A DNA stretch of 64,000 bases from Planctomycetaceae bacterium (GTDB lineage: Bacteria; Planctomycetota; Planctomycetia; Planctomycetales; Planctomycetaceae). Shown piece after piece: positions 32,840 to 41,903 of the stretch (positions are counted from its first letter, which is position 1; every line of letters begins with the position of its first letter). Where the stretch lies: the NCBI GenBank assembly GCA_041398785.1, contig JAWKUA010000015.1, positions 1 to 64,000 on the forward strand, written 5' to 3'. Position numbers and translations under genes: made by a program. The notes beneath the pieces were generated by a model. That model did not search any database. It worked only from the letters and a program-made list of their open reading frames with translations, and was not told the origin of the DNA.

Positions 32840-34738
32840 ATGTCTGACAACGCTGAAACCAACTCTACCTCGACCACGCAATCCGGTCGCCTGAGCCATT
32901 TGACGCTGGCGGCATTGGGGATCGTCTACGGCGATATCGGCACAAGTCCGCTGTATGCGGTGCGCGAATGCTTTCGGAGTGACGGAGGTCTCGACGTGAC
33001 TGCCGCCAGCGTGCTTGGTGTGCTGTCGCTGATATTCTGGGCTCTGGTGCTGGTCGTGTCGTTGAAGTACCTGACGTTTGTCATGCGGGCCGACAACGAC
33101 GGCGAAGGAGGCATTCTGGCGTTGATGACACTGGCAGTACCCCGCCGCCGGCAAGGCGGCTCGGCAGCGTTTTTTACGCTGATGGGGCTGTTTGGCGCGG
33201 GTCTGCTTTATGGTGACGGCATGATTACACCTGCCATCTCGGTACTCAGTGCAATCGAAGGCATTCACGTTGCCACGTCGGCTCTGGATCATCTCGTGGT
33301 GCCGATCACGCTGGCAATTCTGCTCGGTCTGTTCCTTGTCCAGCGGCGAGGCACGGCGCGAATTGGAAGACTGTTCGGCCCCGTGATGTTGCTCTGGTTT
33401 GCCGTGCTGGTGTTGCTCGGCACATTCGCAATGGCCCGCAATCCGGTGGTGCTGCAGGCGATCAGCCCGCATCACGCCGTGCAGTTCCTGGCGGCCAACC
33501 GACAAGCGGGATTTGTGATTTTGGGCGTCGTATTTCTGGTGGTGACGGGAGGCGAAGCGCTGTACGCCGACATGGGACACTTCGGCGCCCGGCCCATTCG
33601 CCTGGCATGGTTCGCCCTGGTGCTGCCGTCGCTGGTGATCAACTATTTCGGCCAGGGAGCATTATTGTTGGCGGATCCCACGGCGACACGCAACCCGTTC
33701 TATTTGCTGGCACCCGAGTGGGCACTTTATCCGCTCGTGCTGTTGGCTGCCGCGGCAACTGTCATTGCGTCGCAGGCCGTCATCTCAGGCGCATTTTCGT
33801 TGAGCAGCCAGGCTGTCCAGCTTGGCTTCCTGCCGCGGACGCGGATCATTCACACATCCAAAGACGAACGCGGACAGATCTACGTCCCGACCGTCAACTG
33901 GCTGTTATTTGTTGCGGTGATCGGACTCGTACTGGCATTCCGCACGTCCAGCAAGCTGGCGGCTGCCTACGGTATGGCAGTCACTACGACGATGGTAATC
34001 ACGTCGATCCTGTTCTACATCGTGGCGCGGCGGCGGTGGCACTGGCCTTGGTGGGCGGCCGGTGCGATTGTCGGATTGTTCATACTCATCGACCTGACGT
34101 TTTTCGGGGCCAGCCTGTTCAAGATTCCGGCCGGTGGCTGGTTTCCGCTGCTGGTCGGAGCGGCAGTTGCTGTCACGATGACCACCTGGCGTCGCGGCCA
34201 GCAAGTGGTTGCCGACGACCTGGCTGGAAGGCTCGTCACGACCGATGTATTGTTGAACGACATCGCCGCCGAACCGCCGATGCGCGTGAAGACACCTGCC
34301 GTCTATCTGACAAAAGACCCCAGAGTCGTTCCGCTGGCGCTGCTGCACAACTTACGCCACAACAGGGTTCTGCACGGTCCCGTGGGCCTGCTGACGATTG
34401 AGATCGAAGAGCAACCCTGGGTGCCCCTGGGAGGTCGCGCGGAAGTGCAGCCGATAGGCGAAGGCATCTATCGCATTGTGGCCCATTATGGTTTCAGGCA
34501 ACGCCCAAACGTACCGAACGTGTTGGATCAGTGCCGTCAGTACGACCTCGACTTGACCGGCCCTGACACGACGTTTTTTCTGGGACGAGTGACCCTGGAC
34601 GTATCGCGGCGTCTGGTTATGAGCCGCTGGCGGAAGTACCTGTTCGTCTGGCTCTCCCGCAATTCGGACGATGCCAGTTCGTATTTCGGCATCCCGCCCG
34701 AGCAGGTCGTCGAGATTGGTCTCCGGCTGCAGTTGTAG
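32840..34738 (+). CDS. kup: Kup low-affinity potassium:proton symporter
   Basis: The start is the ATG after AGGCTGAC, giving 632 residues, the usual Kup length. The N-terminus has the family signature LGIVYGDIGTSPLYAV, followed by about twelve membrane helices. Other conserved segments are GEGGILALMTL, GALFYGD-like GAGLLYGDGMITPAISVLSA, and GGEALYADMGHFG. The C-terminal cytoplasmic domain is about 180 residues. Kup imports potassium with protons and serves at acid pH and high osmolarity. The ClC transporter follows 94 bp downstream, so the two probably share control. Confidence 0.96.
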   Translation: MSDNAETNSTSTTQSGRLSHLTLAALGIVYGDIGTSPLYAVRECFRSDGGLDVTAASVLGVLSLIFWALVLVVSLKYLTFVMRADNDGEGGILALMTLAVPRRRQGGSAAFFTLMGLFGAGLLYGDGMITPAISVLSAIEGIHVATSALDHLVVPITLAILLGLFLVQRRGTARIGRLFGPVMLLWFAVLVLLGTFAMARNPVVLQAISPHHAVQFLAANRQAGFVILGVVFLVVTGGEALYADMGHFGARPIRLAWFALVLPSLVINYFGQGALLLADPTATRNPFYLLAPEWALYPLVLLAAAATVIASQAVISGAFSLSSQAVQLGFLPRTRIIHTSKDERGQIYVPTVNWLLFVAVIGLVLAFRTSSKLAAAYGMAVTTTMVITSILFYIVARRRWHWPWWAAGAIVGLFILIDLTFFGASLFKIPAGGWFPLLVGAAVAVTMTTWRRGQQVVADDLAGRLVTTDVLLNDIAAEPPMRVKTPAVYLTKDPRVVPLALLHNLRHNRVLHGPVGLLTIEIEEQPWVPLGGRAEVQPIGEGIYRIVAHYGFRQRPNVPNVLDQCRQYDLDLTGPDTTFFLGRVTLDVSRRLVMSRWRKYLFVWLSRNSDDASSYFGIPPEQVVEIGLRLQL

Positions 34739-34832
34739 GGAGTATCCGCTCGTGTTGCTGCCTTCCTTTCAAAGGCACCTCAACGGGCGAAAACACCACA
34801 CGACGGGAAGATTTGAAGTGGAAAGCGCAGCG

Positions 34833-36575
34833 ATGACGGCAAAAGCGGAAATCCGTGAAAAAGCTCAAAGTCTGTTGATGATGTGCATGTTGGCGCTGGC
34901 CGTGGGGGTAATTGGTGGAATTGGAGCGTGGCTGTTTCGGCTGCTGATCGGGCTGCTGCACAACCTGTTCTTTCTGGGAAAGCTCGCGTGGGGATACGAC
35001 GCGAATGCGCACACAGCCAGCAATCCATGGGGCACGGGTATCATTGTCGTGCCGGTGCTCGGTGCGCTGCTGGTTGCATGGCTGGTGAAAACGTTCGCGC
35101 CTGAAGCCAGGGGGCACGGGGTTCCGGAAGTGGTGGATGCTATTCACTACAACGGCGCACGGATCCGGCCAATCGTGGCAGCCGTCAAGTCGCTGGCGTC
35201 GGCCATCTGCATCGGCAGCGGCGGGGCGGTAGGTCGGGAAGGCCCGATCATCCAGATCGGCAGCGCGTTCGGCTCGACCCTGGGCCAGGTCATGTGCGTC
35301 CCCGCGCGGCAGCGGATCACGCTGGTCGCGGCCGGCGCGGCGGCCGGCATCGCCGCCACATTCAACGCACCGCTGGGCGGCATCGTTTTTGCCATCGAAC
35401 TGCTGTTGATCTCAGTGAACGTATGGAACCTGCTTCCCGTCGCTCTCTCCACGGTCACCGCCACGTATATCGGCCGGGCTCTTTTGGGAACCTATCCGGC
35501 GTTCAACATCGCGCCGCTTCGCGTCGATGAGTTCCAGCTTGGCTCGCCCTGGCTGCTGCTGCTGTTCGGTCCATTCGGCGCCGTGATGGGTCTTGCGTCA
35601 GTCGTTTTTGTGAAAGGAATCTACTGGGCAGAGGACCGGTTCGAATCGCTGCCCGGCAACGACTATTCGCGACACGCGTGTGGCATGCTGCTGGTTGGGA
35701 TCATGCTTTGCGTTATGTGGCAAATGACGGGCCGGTACCACGTGGAAGGGATTGGCTATGCCACGATTATGGACGTGCTCACCGGAGCACTGACGAATCC
35801 GGCATTCCTGCTGCTGCTGTGCGGACTGAAGTTGACGGCGACTTGTTTGACGCTTGGTTCCGGCGGTTCCGGCGGCGTGTTTTCGCCGGCGCTGTTCCTG
35901 GGCGCGACACTGGGCGGGGTGTTTGGACATGTGGTGAGCTGGCTGCTGCCTGGAATCCAGATCGACGTGGTCGCGTTCGTGCTGGCCGGCATGGCGGCGA
36001 TGATCGGCGCCTCGACCGGCGCAATGCTGACCGCCGCCGTCATGCTGCACGAAATGACCGACGACAATAACGTCGTGCTGCCGGTGATTGTGACTACCAT
36101 GGTGGCCTGCGGCGTCAGGAAGTTTGCCTCTCCGGGCAGCATTTATACGCTCAAGCTCCTTCGCCGTGGCCACGTCGTGCCGGAAGGGCTGCAGGCCGCA
36201 CTGGACGAAGCACGGACGGTGGAGCATGTCATGGAAAAGACGTTTCGGATTGTGGATGAGGCGAAGGGAGCCGGCGACACCGGGGCGGTGTCAGGTGTCA
36301 CCATCGTTGGACGCGAGGGACGAGTCGTTCGCGTGGTGCATCCCTTCGGCTCCATTGGCGCAGCGTCCGACCATACGGATAGCGGCGACGAAATGTTCGT
36401 CATTCTCGGACCAGGCACGCCGCTGGTGGAAGCCATCCGCGAGATGCAACGGGCCGGTGCCGGCTGCGCCGTGGTATTTGCCCGCGCCGACTCGGACCGC
36501 GTCGAAGACGTCGCTGGTGTCGTGACTCTCCGCGAACTCAGCATCTATCGGACAGAGCTGGCCGACTTGTTTTGA
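34833..36575 (+). CDS. ClC-type chloride channel/transporter with CBS domains
   Basis: With a start at ATG 34833 the protein has 580 residues. A GTG at 34818 with GGGAAG upstream is an alternative. The membrane part carries GSGGAVGREGP (128-138), with Glu136 as the external gating glutamate, and GSGGSGGVFSPALFLGA, the second selectivity motif. The last 120 residues form two CBS-like repeats (RTVEHVMEKTFRIVDEA and GPGTPLVEAIREMQRAGAG). ClC exchangers move chloride against protons and support extreme acid resistance in other bacteria. The pairing with Kup and a P-type proton ATPase fits pH and ion control. Confidence 0.93.
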   Translation: MTAKAEIREKAQSLLMMCMLALAVGVIGGIGAWLFRLLIGLLHNLFFLGKLAWGYDANAHTASNPWGTGIIVVPVLGALLVAWLVKTFAPEARGHGVPEVVDAIHYNGARIRPIVAAVKSLASAICIGSGGAVGREGPIIQIGSAFGSTLGQVMCVPARQRITLVAAGAAAGIAATFNAPLGGIVFAIELLLISVNVWNLLPVALSTVTATYIGRALLGTYPAFNIAPLRVDEFQLGSPWLLLLFGPFGAVMGLASVVFVKGIYWAEDRFESLPGNDYSRHACGMLLVGIMLCVMWQMTGRYHVEGIGYATIMDVLTGALTNPAFLLLLCGLKLTATCLTLGSGGSGGVFSPALFLGATLGGVFGHVVSWLLPGIQIDVVAFVLAGMAAMIGASTGAMLTAAVMLHEMTDDNNVVLPVIVTTMVACGVRKFASPGSIYTLKLLRRGHVVPEGLQAALDEARTVEHVMEKTFRIVDEAKGAGDTGAVSGVTIVGREGRVVRVVHPFGSIGAASDHTDSGDEMFVILGPGTPLVEAIREMQRAGAGCAVVFARADSDRVEDVAGVVTLRELSIYRTELADLF

Positions 36576-36713
36576 TGTCGCAACCGCTGTTGATAATCGC
36601 GACGAGTCCGTCCAGCTCCTGGCACCAGCGGCAAAGGAATCGGCGGCCCACACTGACGTGAGCACCGCCCAGATGGTAAAAAGGGGAGTTGATGCTGACG
36701 CCAGTCGAGACAA

Positions 36714-37376
36714 ATGAATGAGCCAGCTGTCATGACAACGAATCTTACGCAGCAATTCTATGATCGGATCAGTCATGCCTACGACCTGATCGCCGATGGC
36801 GGTGAACGCGAAGCCCGCGAGCGTGGCCTGGAATGGCTCAACGTTCAGCCGGGCGAGTCGGTTCTCGAAATCGGTTACGGCACCGGACACTCGCTGGTGC
36901 AGTTAGCAAATTTGGCCGGCCCGAACGGCCAGGTGACCGGAATTGACATATCGCCTGGTATGCGCGACGTGGCCCGGAAACGCGTGTCGGAAGCGGGTGT
37001 CGCGGGCCAGGTAGAACTTCTCGTTGGAGCGGTCCCCCCACTGCCGATGAAGGACGACTCGTTTGATGTCGTAACCATGAGTTTCACGCTTGAACTGTTT
37101 CCGCTGGATACGATTCCCGCAGTACTGGCAGAATGCCGTCGGGTGTTGAAGCCGGGAGGCCGACTCGGCGTGGTCAGCATGGCATCGGTCAAAAGTGGCG
37201 ACGAAGAGAGTTTGCTGGAACGCACTTACGTTTGGATGCACACTCACTTTCCGCACATTGTCGACTGCCAGCCCATCCCCGTCGAGCAAATGATCGCCGA
37301 GGCAGGCTTTGCTCTGAACAAACAGGAGCGCATTTCGCTGTTCACAATGCCTGTCGCGGTGGTTGTGGCCGGATAA
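36714..37376 (+). CDS. class I SAM-dependent methyltransferase (UbiE-like)
   Basis: The 220-residue protein has motif I VLEIGYGTGHS, motif II acidic loop GIDISPGM, motif DSFDVVTMSFTLELF and post-motif GGRLGVVSM, the full order of a UbiE/COQ5-type Rossmann methyltransferase. Starts at 36714 or at the in-frame ATG 36732 are both possible. The substrate cannot be deduced. It follows the ClC gene on the same strand after 138 bp and ends facing the minus-strand TPR lipoprotein gene. Confidence 0.88.
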   Translation: MNEPAVMTTNLTQQFYDRISHAYDLIADGGEREARERGLEWLNVQPGESVLEIGYGTGHSLVQLANLAGPNGQVTGIDISPGMRDVARKRVSEAGVAGQVELLVGAVPPLPMKDDSFDVVTMSFTLELFPLDTIPAVLAECRRVLKPGGRLGVVSMASVKSGDEESLLERTYVWMHTHFPHIVDCQPIPVEQMIAEAGFALNKQERISLFTMPVAVVVAG

Positions 37377-37499
37377 CGCCGGGTCGATTGCCACCTGTGC
37401 GGACGATGCTGGTCACCATTCGTTTCAGGCGAACTTCGAGTTGTGACACCGAGCTCCCGGGGCGGGTCTGCGGCCATACCTGGCGAATCGTGTGCAGTG

Positions 37500-37964
37500 T
37501 CAGTCAATGCCCGGGTCTAATTCGAGTGCCTTTTCGCGATCGATCCTGGCCTTGCCATTGTCGCCCAGTGACTCATAGGCTCGGCCGCGCATCAGGTAGG
37601 CACGCGCGAAATTCGGCTTTAACTCGATGGCCCGCGTGAAGTCACCGATGGCTGGAAGAATCGCATCACTGTGTGACAGCCGGGCAAACCCGCGCGCGTA
37701 CCATGCATCAGCGTTTTCCGGGTCGTCCTGAATCGCCTTGTCCAGGTCAGCCATTGCCTGCTGTTTCACGCTTCGGTCAACCTGAGTCATCTTCCCGTAG
37801 TCGTTCTTAGTAACGTCTTCGACCTCCTGCATTTCATCGACTTCCGAAAGCTTTTCATTGCCTCGGGAAACATCTTCCTCGGATGTCGTTCCGGCCCTGG
37901 GCGAACAACCCGTCGCAAGAATGACCAGTAATCCGATCGACAGGATCGTGAACGTGAAGCGCAT
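37500..37964 (-). CDS. TPR-containing lipoprotein
   Basis: The start at 37964 follows AAGGAG. The 154-residue product has a lipoprotein signal ending in LATGC (Cys20), an acidic linker and three tetratricopeptide helices pairs (ADLDKAIQDDPENADAWYARG, then AIGDFTRAIELKPNFARAYLMRG, then ARIDREKALELDPG; each given in part as motif). TPRs mediate protein binding, and lipid anchoring puts it in the periplasm or outer membrane. It is the last gene of the long minus-strand run, 463 bp from its upstream neighbour, so it probably has its own promoter. Confidence 0.88.
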   Translation of the reverse strand: MRFTFTILSIGLLVILATGCSPRAGTTSEEDVSRGNEKLSEVDEMQEVEDVTKNDYGKMTQVDRSVKQQAMADLDKAIQDDPENADAWYARGFARLSHSDAILPAIGDFTRAIELKPNFARAYLMRGRAYESLGDNGKARIDREKALELDPGID

Positions 37965-38427
37965 GAATTGTTTCTCCTTCCTCAAATAGTGATTTTCGCC
38001 GTCATTGGCATCACGGCCCGACCTCATCTGCGGCCGGCAAAGGCGACCCGCGCCAGACATTTTGCCACTCAACCAACCCGCTGAACGTTTCAGACCGCCG
38101 ATGGTTGTACAGCATCTGAGATTCGCTCGAGCATTTTGCGTTCCGTTTTGTGTTTATGCAGCCGCTTCGGCAAGCGAGTACAGCTGAAGACACGACCTCT
38201 CGTTCGGAAAGGATTCGGTCCGGGAAGATGGGGGACAGCTTCGACCAGTCCTTCCATCGAAATCTGATGGCAGGTTGCCTGTGCCCGTCGGAACAAGGCA
38301 CTGCGGTTCAACACGCTGTACGCTGTCATCCTGCTTGTTTGCCAACGATTCTCCTGATCTTCGACGAGAGGAGTTTGTTGCCATGACTTCACGAGCGAGC
38401 TGCGAGTGGCGTGACTGAGGAACGGCG
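37965..38427. other. intergenic, no convincing gene
   Basis: There are only short, overlapping open frames without domain character. The region contains the ribosome site and presumably the promoter of the TPR lipoprotein gene. Confidence 0.4.
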
Positions 38428-39756
38428 TCAGTCAGCCGGCGTTGCCGTTTGCGAATCGGTGATGACGCGGTGGAAACACTCGGCAACGCGGCAGCGGTCG
38501 GCTTCTTCCGGCAGTCCAGATTGCGCCCCGTGTTCAATTAGCTTGGCCTGGTCGAGCAAGGCACGATGAAACTCCGTGTTGGTCGCGCGCCGTGCGATTT
38601 CACCAATGGCGTTCAGCAGCGCAAGGCACACTTCCAGGTTGCCTCGGCCGTACTGCCGGAGAAGGCTGAATGAGGATTCCGCAATGTGACGAAGCACGCG
38701 CCGTTCGACGAGCAGACGAACGACGCCTTCGTCATCGGACACGAACCTGAAAGGGGCCGCCAACTCGGCGATGCGACACAATCCGGCCCGCAAGTGATCG
38801 ATTGCGATCATGGCAGTGATCGGGTCGTTGATCGCCGGCGACAGTGCCCGGACGGCCAGTTGCACCAACTGGTTGATGGGGTATTCCGGGTCCTGCTCGT
38901 GCGTCCGGTCTTTCCCAAGGACCAATGCCGCAGTGCAGACGCTGTCCAGATCACCCGATGCAATGCCTGTCGCCGACGAAAAGGCGATGCGGTCGCCGTG
39001 TGCGACAAAGTCGCCGGCATACACGCAAATGCGAAACAACAGATCGTGTTGCTTCGCGACAGCGGCCAGCATCTGGTAATCGATCGCCTGAACATAGCCG
39101 CTGCCGGTTGCCGACACGGGAGCTCCGGCCGCCGCAAGGGCATCGATCAATGGAGCGGATATCTCGCAGTCGACGGACTCGCTGGGACTCACGAATTCAC
39201 GTTCAATCGTCCGCGCAAGATCGGCTCCGACCGCTGCGACAATGTACGGCGCCTGCAACGACGTCGACAGATGATTGATGAAATAGATCAACTCGCCCAG
39301 GCTGGCCAGCGCCAATACGATGGCAACCGTCACCGAAACGTGCGGTACAAATTCTGCTCCGCCACCACTGCGCACTGTGCGCAACACCAGCAGGCAATAG
39401 GTGAACGTGCCGATAAATGTTCCGACCGCAAGCTGGTCGGCCGTGTCGCTGAGAAACGTACGAACCAGCCGCGGACCAAACTGCGATGACGCCAGCGTTA
39501 GCGCAACAATCAGGATGGAGAACACCACACTGAAGATCGTCAGCATCGATGCCGCCAGCATGGCCAGCAATGTTCGCGCACCTTCGGCACCGCCGGTGTA
39601 CAACCAGATCATGACATCGTGGCGGTCCGCCGGGCGCAGCGCGTAGTCAACGGCCACGGTCGCGGTCGACAAAAGAATGGCGCCAGTCGTCATCACGGCC
39701 GGCAGGAACCAGTAGCTGGAGCGAATCGAATCCCAGAACGTCAGGAGTCTCATCAT
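38428..39756 (-). CDS. DUF2254 integral membrane protein
   Basis: The start is one of two adjacent ATGs (39756, 39753) after AAGGGTG, 17 bp past the glgX stop, so the gene is cotranscribed with glgX. The 442-residue product has four membrane helices in its first 190 residues and the family segment FSVVFSILIVALTLASSQFGPRLVRTFL, quoted here in part. A soluble C-terminal part contains INQLVQLAVRALSPAINDPITA. The DUF2254 family has no established function. It sits here with ion transporters and a proton ATPase. Confidence 0.9.
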   Translation of the reverse strand: MMRLLTFWDSIRSSYWFLPAVMTTGAILLSTATVAVDYALRPADRHDVMIWLYTGGAEGARTLLAMLAASMLTIFSVVFSILIVALTLASSQFGPRLVRTFLSDTADQLAVGTFIGTFTYCLLVLRTVRSGGGAEFVPHVSVTVAIVLALASLGELIYFINHLSTSLQAPYIVAAVGADLARTIEREFVSPSESVDCEISAPLIDALAAAGAPVSATGSGYVQAIDYQMLAAVAKQHDLLFRICVYAGDFVAHGDRIAFSSATGIASGDLDSVCTAALVLGKDRTHEQDPEYPINQLVQLAVRALSPAINDPITAMIAIDHLRAGLCRIAELAAPFRFVSDDEGVVRLLVERRVLRHIAESSFSLLRQYGRGNLEVCLALLNAIGEIARRATNTEFHRALLDQAKLIEHGAQSGLPEEADRCRVAECFHRVITDSQTATPAD

Positions 39757-39772
39757 CAACTGGCACCCTTCT

Positions 39773-41881
39773 TCACCGAACCAGAACAACAACGCTGTGT
39801 GGCTGAACCGGATAGAAGTTTGATGCGACGCTCGGTTCCGCGCCTTCTTCGATGATGTCATTGGGAGTCGGCTGAGCCGTGTCGACCGCACGGCGCCACT
39901 GGCCTGGCGCGCCTTCGTGGATACCGAACTGCAGCGACTCACCGGATGCATTGATCATCACATACAGGTCATGATCGCCCTGAGATTCGCCGTGCAGGCA
40001 ATAGGCCAGCGTGTGCGAACTGTCCGACATGTCGACCGCGTGAGAGGTTCCGTACCAGGAGATATCATCCCGCCAGAAGTGGGCTCGGCCGATCGATGGG
40101 TGACGTTTGCGGAAGGCGATCATCTGCCGGAAGAAGCGAAACATGTCTCGATGTTCATCCAGCCGCCGCCAGTCCAGCCACGTTGTGGCGTTGTCCTGAT
40201 TGTACGGATTGTTGTTGCCACCCTGAGTCTGCAGAAACTCGTCGCCCATGCGAAACATGGGCGTGCCGGCGGACAGCAGCAGCAGGCAGCAGAAGTTCTT
40301 CACCTGCTGTTTCCGCACCTGCAGAACTTCGGCCGATAAACCGTCATCGCCCTCCCAGCCGCAGTTGGAACTGAAATCGTTGGCTCCGTCGGTATTGTCA
40401 TGGCCGTTGGCCCAGTTTCGCCGCTGGTTGTATGAGACCAGGTCATACAGCGTAAAACCGTCGTGCGAGGTGATGTAGTTGACGCTTTGCCGAGGTCGGC
40501 AGGCGTTCAGCAGATCGTCGGGAAACAGGTCGCTGCTGCCGTACATACGAGTCATCAGATCGGCGACCAGTCCTGTATCGCCGCGAACAAATCGCTGCAG
40601 TGTGTCGCGATAGTGCGCGTTCCACTGCATCCAAAGCTGGCCAGGGAAACCGCGACCGAGCTGGTACGCGCCACCGGCATCCCACGGTTCGGCGATCAGG
40701 CGGATGTCGGCCAGTTCCGGTTCGGCCGAGATTTGTCCGAAGATCGGCGGATCGTCGGGACTGACCGAACCGGATTCGCTGCGAGTGAACACCGACGCCA
40801 GATCAAAGCGGAACCCGTCGACATGCATCTCCGTCACCCAGTACCGCAGACTGTCGAGAATCAATTGTCGCACTGCTCGGTTGGCGGTATGCAGCGTGTT
40901 GCCGGTGCCGGTAAAGTTCTGGTACGGGCGAGCCGGATCGCCGGTGAGCAGATAATACGTGCTGTTGTCGATTCCTTTGTAGCTGTAGATCGGCCCGCGC
41001 TGATCACCTTCGCAGGTGTGGTTGTAAACGACGTCCAGAATCACTTCGATGCCCGCCGCGTGCAAAGCCTGAACCATGCCCTGGAATTCGCAGTGCTGCT
41101 GACAGTCGAGCGGCTGACACGAATAGCCATGATGCGGCGCGAAGAAACCGAGCGGCATGTAGCCCCAGTAGTTGCCGTCCTGCGGATCGAACTGAAACAC
41201 GGGCATCAGTTGGACGGCCGTCACGCCCAACTCCTGCAGGTAAGGAATCCGGTCAACCACACCGGCGAACGTACCGCGATTCTGTTCGCTCACGCCCGAA
41301 CTCTCATCGCACGTGAACCCGCGCACATGCATTTCGTAGATCACCAGATCCGATGTGCGACGCACCGGCCGGTCATCGCCCCAGTCACAGCCCGGCTCAT
41401 GAGCGTGCAGCAGGGCCAGCGGCGCATGGCCTTCGTTCGAACCCGGCTGACGTGCCGCTTCGCGATCGAAACCGGGCGGAAAGTAGATCGACCGGGCATA
41501 CGGATCGACCAGCAGTTTCTGGCCGTCGAATGCATGCATGGCAAACCCCGGCCCGGAAGCCGGCCCGTCAACTCGATAAGCATAATAGCGAGCATCGGGC
41601 GCCTGGCTGCGCGGCACCCGGCAGTGCCAGATCGGCCCGGACTTGTGTCGGCGAAAGTCCAGGTCGTAGCAGAACAGCGGACGCGTGAGTTCTTCGGCTC
41701 CATAAAGCAGCAGCGTCACTTGCTCGGCGTGCCTGGAATACAATGCGAAGTTCCAGGCATTTTCCCTCGCGATCCAGGAAACGCCCAGCGGAAACGGTGT
41801 GCCCGCACTCTGTTCTGATCCGGCGATCTCTGTTCTGTTCACCGTCCTGATCCAATCCGGTTCTTGCTGATCCTCCGTCAT
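39773..41881 (-). CDS. glgX: glycogen debranching enzyme GlgX (isoamylase type)
   Basis: The start at 41881 lies 22 bp after the P-type ATPase stop. The 702-residue protein has an N-terminal carbohydrate-binding module 48 (about 30-130), then a GH13 barrel. Catalytic residues can be seen: nucleophile Asp360 in DGFRFDLASV, acid/base Glu398 in RLIAEPWD, and the transition-state Asp in YITSHDGFTLYDL. Also visible are QLMPVFQFD and DVVYNHTCEGD. GlgX hydrolyses alpha-1,6 branches of glycogen trimmed by phosphorylase. In this operon it would mobilise stored carbon under stress. Confidence 0.95.
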   Translation of the reverse strand: MTEDQQEPDWIRTVNRTEIAGSEQSAGTPFPLGVSWIARENAWNFALYSRHAEQVTLLLYGAEELTRPLFCYDLDFRRHKSGPIWHCRVPRSQAPDARYYAYRVDGPASGPGFAMHAFDGQKLLVDPYARSIYFPPGFDREAARQPGSNEGHAPLALLHAHEPGCDWGDDRPVRRTSDLVIYEMHVRGFTCDESSGVSEQNRGTFAGVVDRIPYLQELGVTAVQLMPVFQFDPQDGNYWGYMPLGFFAPHHGYSCQPLDCQQHCEFQGMVQALHAAGIEVILDVVYNHTCEGDQRGPIYSYKGIDNSTYYLLTGDPARPYQNFTGTGNTLHTANRAVRQLILDSLRYWVTEMHVDGFRFDLASVFTRSESGSVSPDDPPIFGQISAEPELADIRLIAEPWDAGGAYQLGRGFPGQLWMQWNAHYRDTLQRFVRGDTGLVADLMTRMYGSSDLFPDDLLNACRPRQSVNYITSHDGFTLYDLVSYNQRRNWANGHDNTDGANDFSSNCGWEGDDGLSAEVLQVRKQQVKNFCCLLLLSAGTPMFRMGDEFLQTQGGNNNPYNQDNATTWLDWRRLDEHRDMFRFFRQMIAFRKRHPSIGRAHFWRDDISWYGTSHAVDMSDSSHTLAYCLHGESQGDHDLYVMINASGESLQFGIHEGAPGQWRRAVDTAQPTPNDIIEEGAEPSVASNFYPVQPHSVVVLVR

Positions 41882-41903
41882 GCGAATTGTTCGCAACTCT
41901 GCT

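Noticed and set aside
32789..33580. 263-codon open frame on the minus strand over kup
   Set aside because: It overlaps the kup signature region. The His/Gln-rich composition is typical of an antisense shadow.
40463..41818. 451-codon open frame on the plus strand
   Set aside because: It lies antisense to glgX, with no domains.
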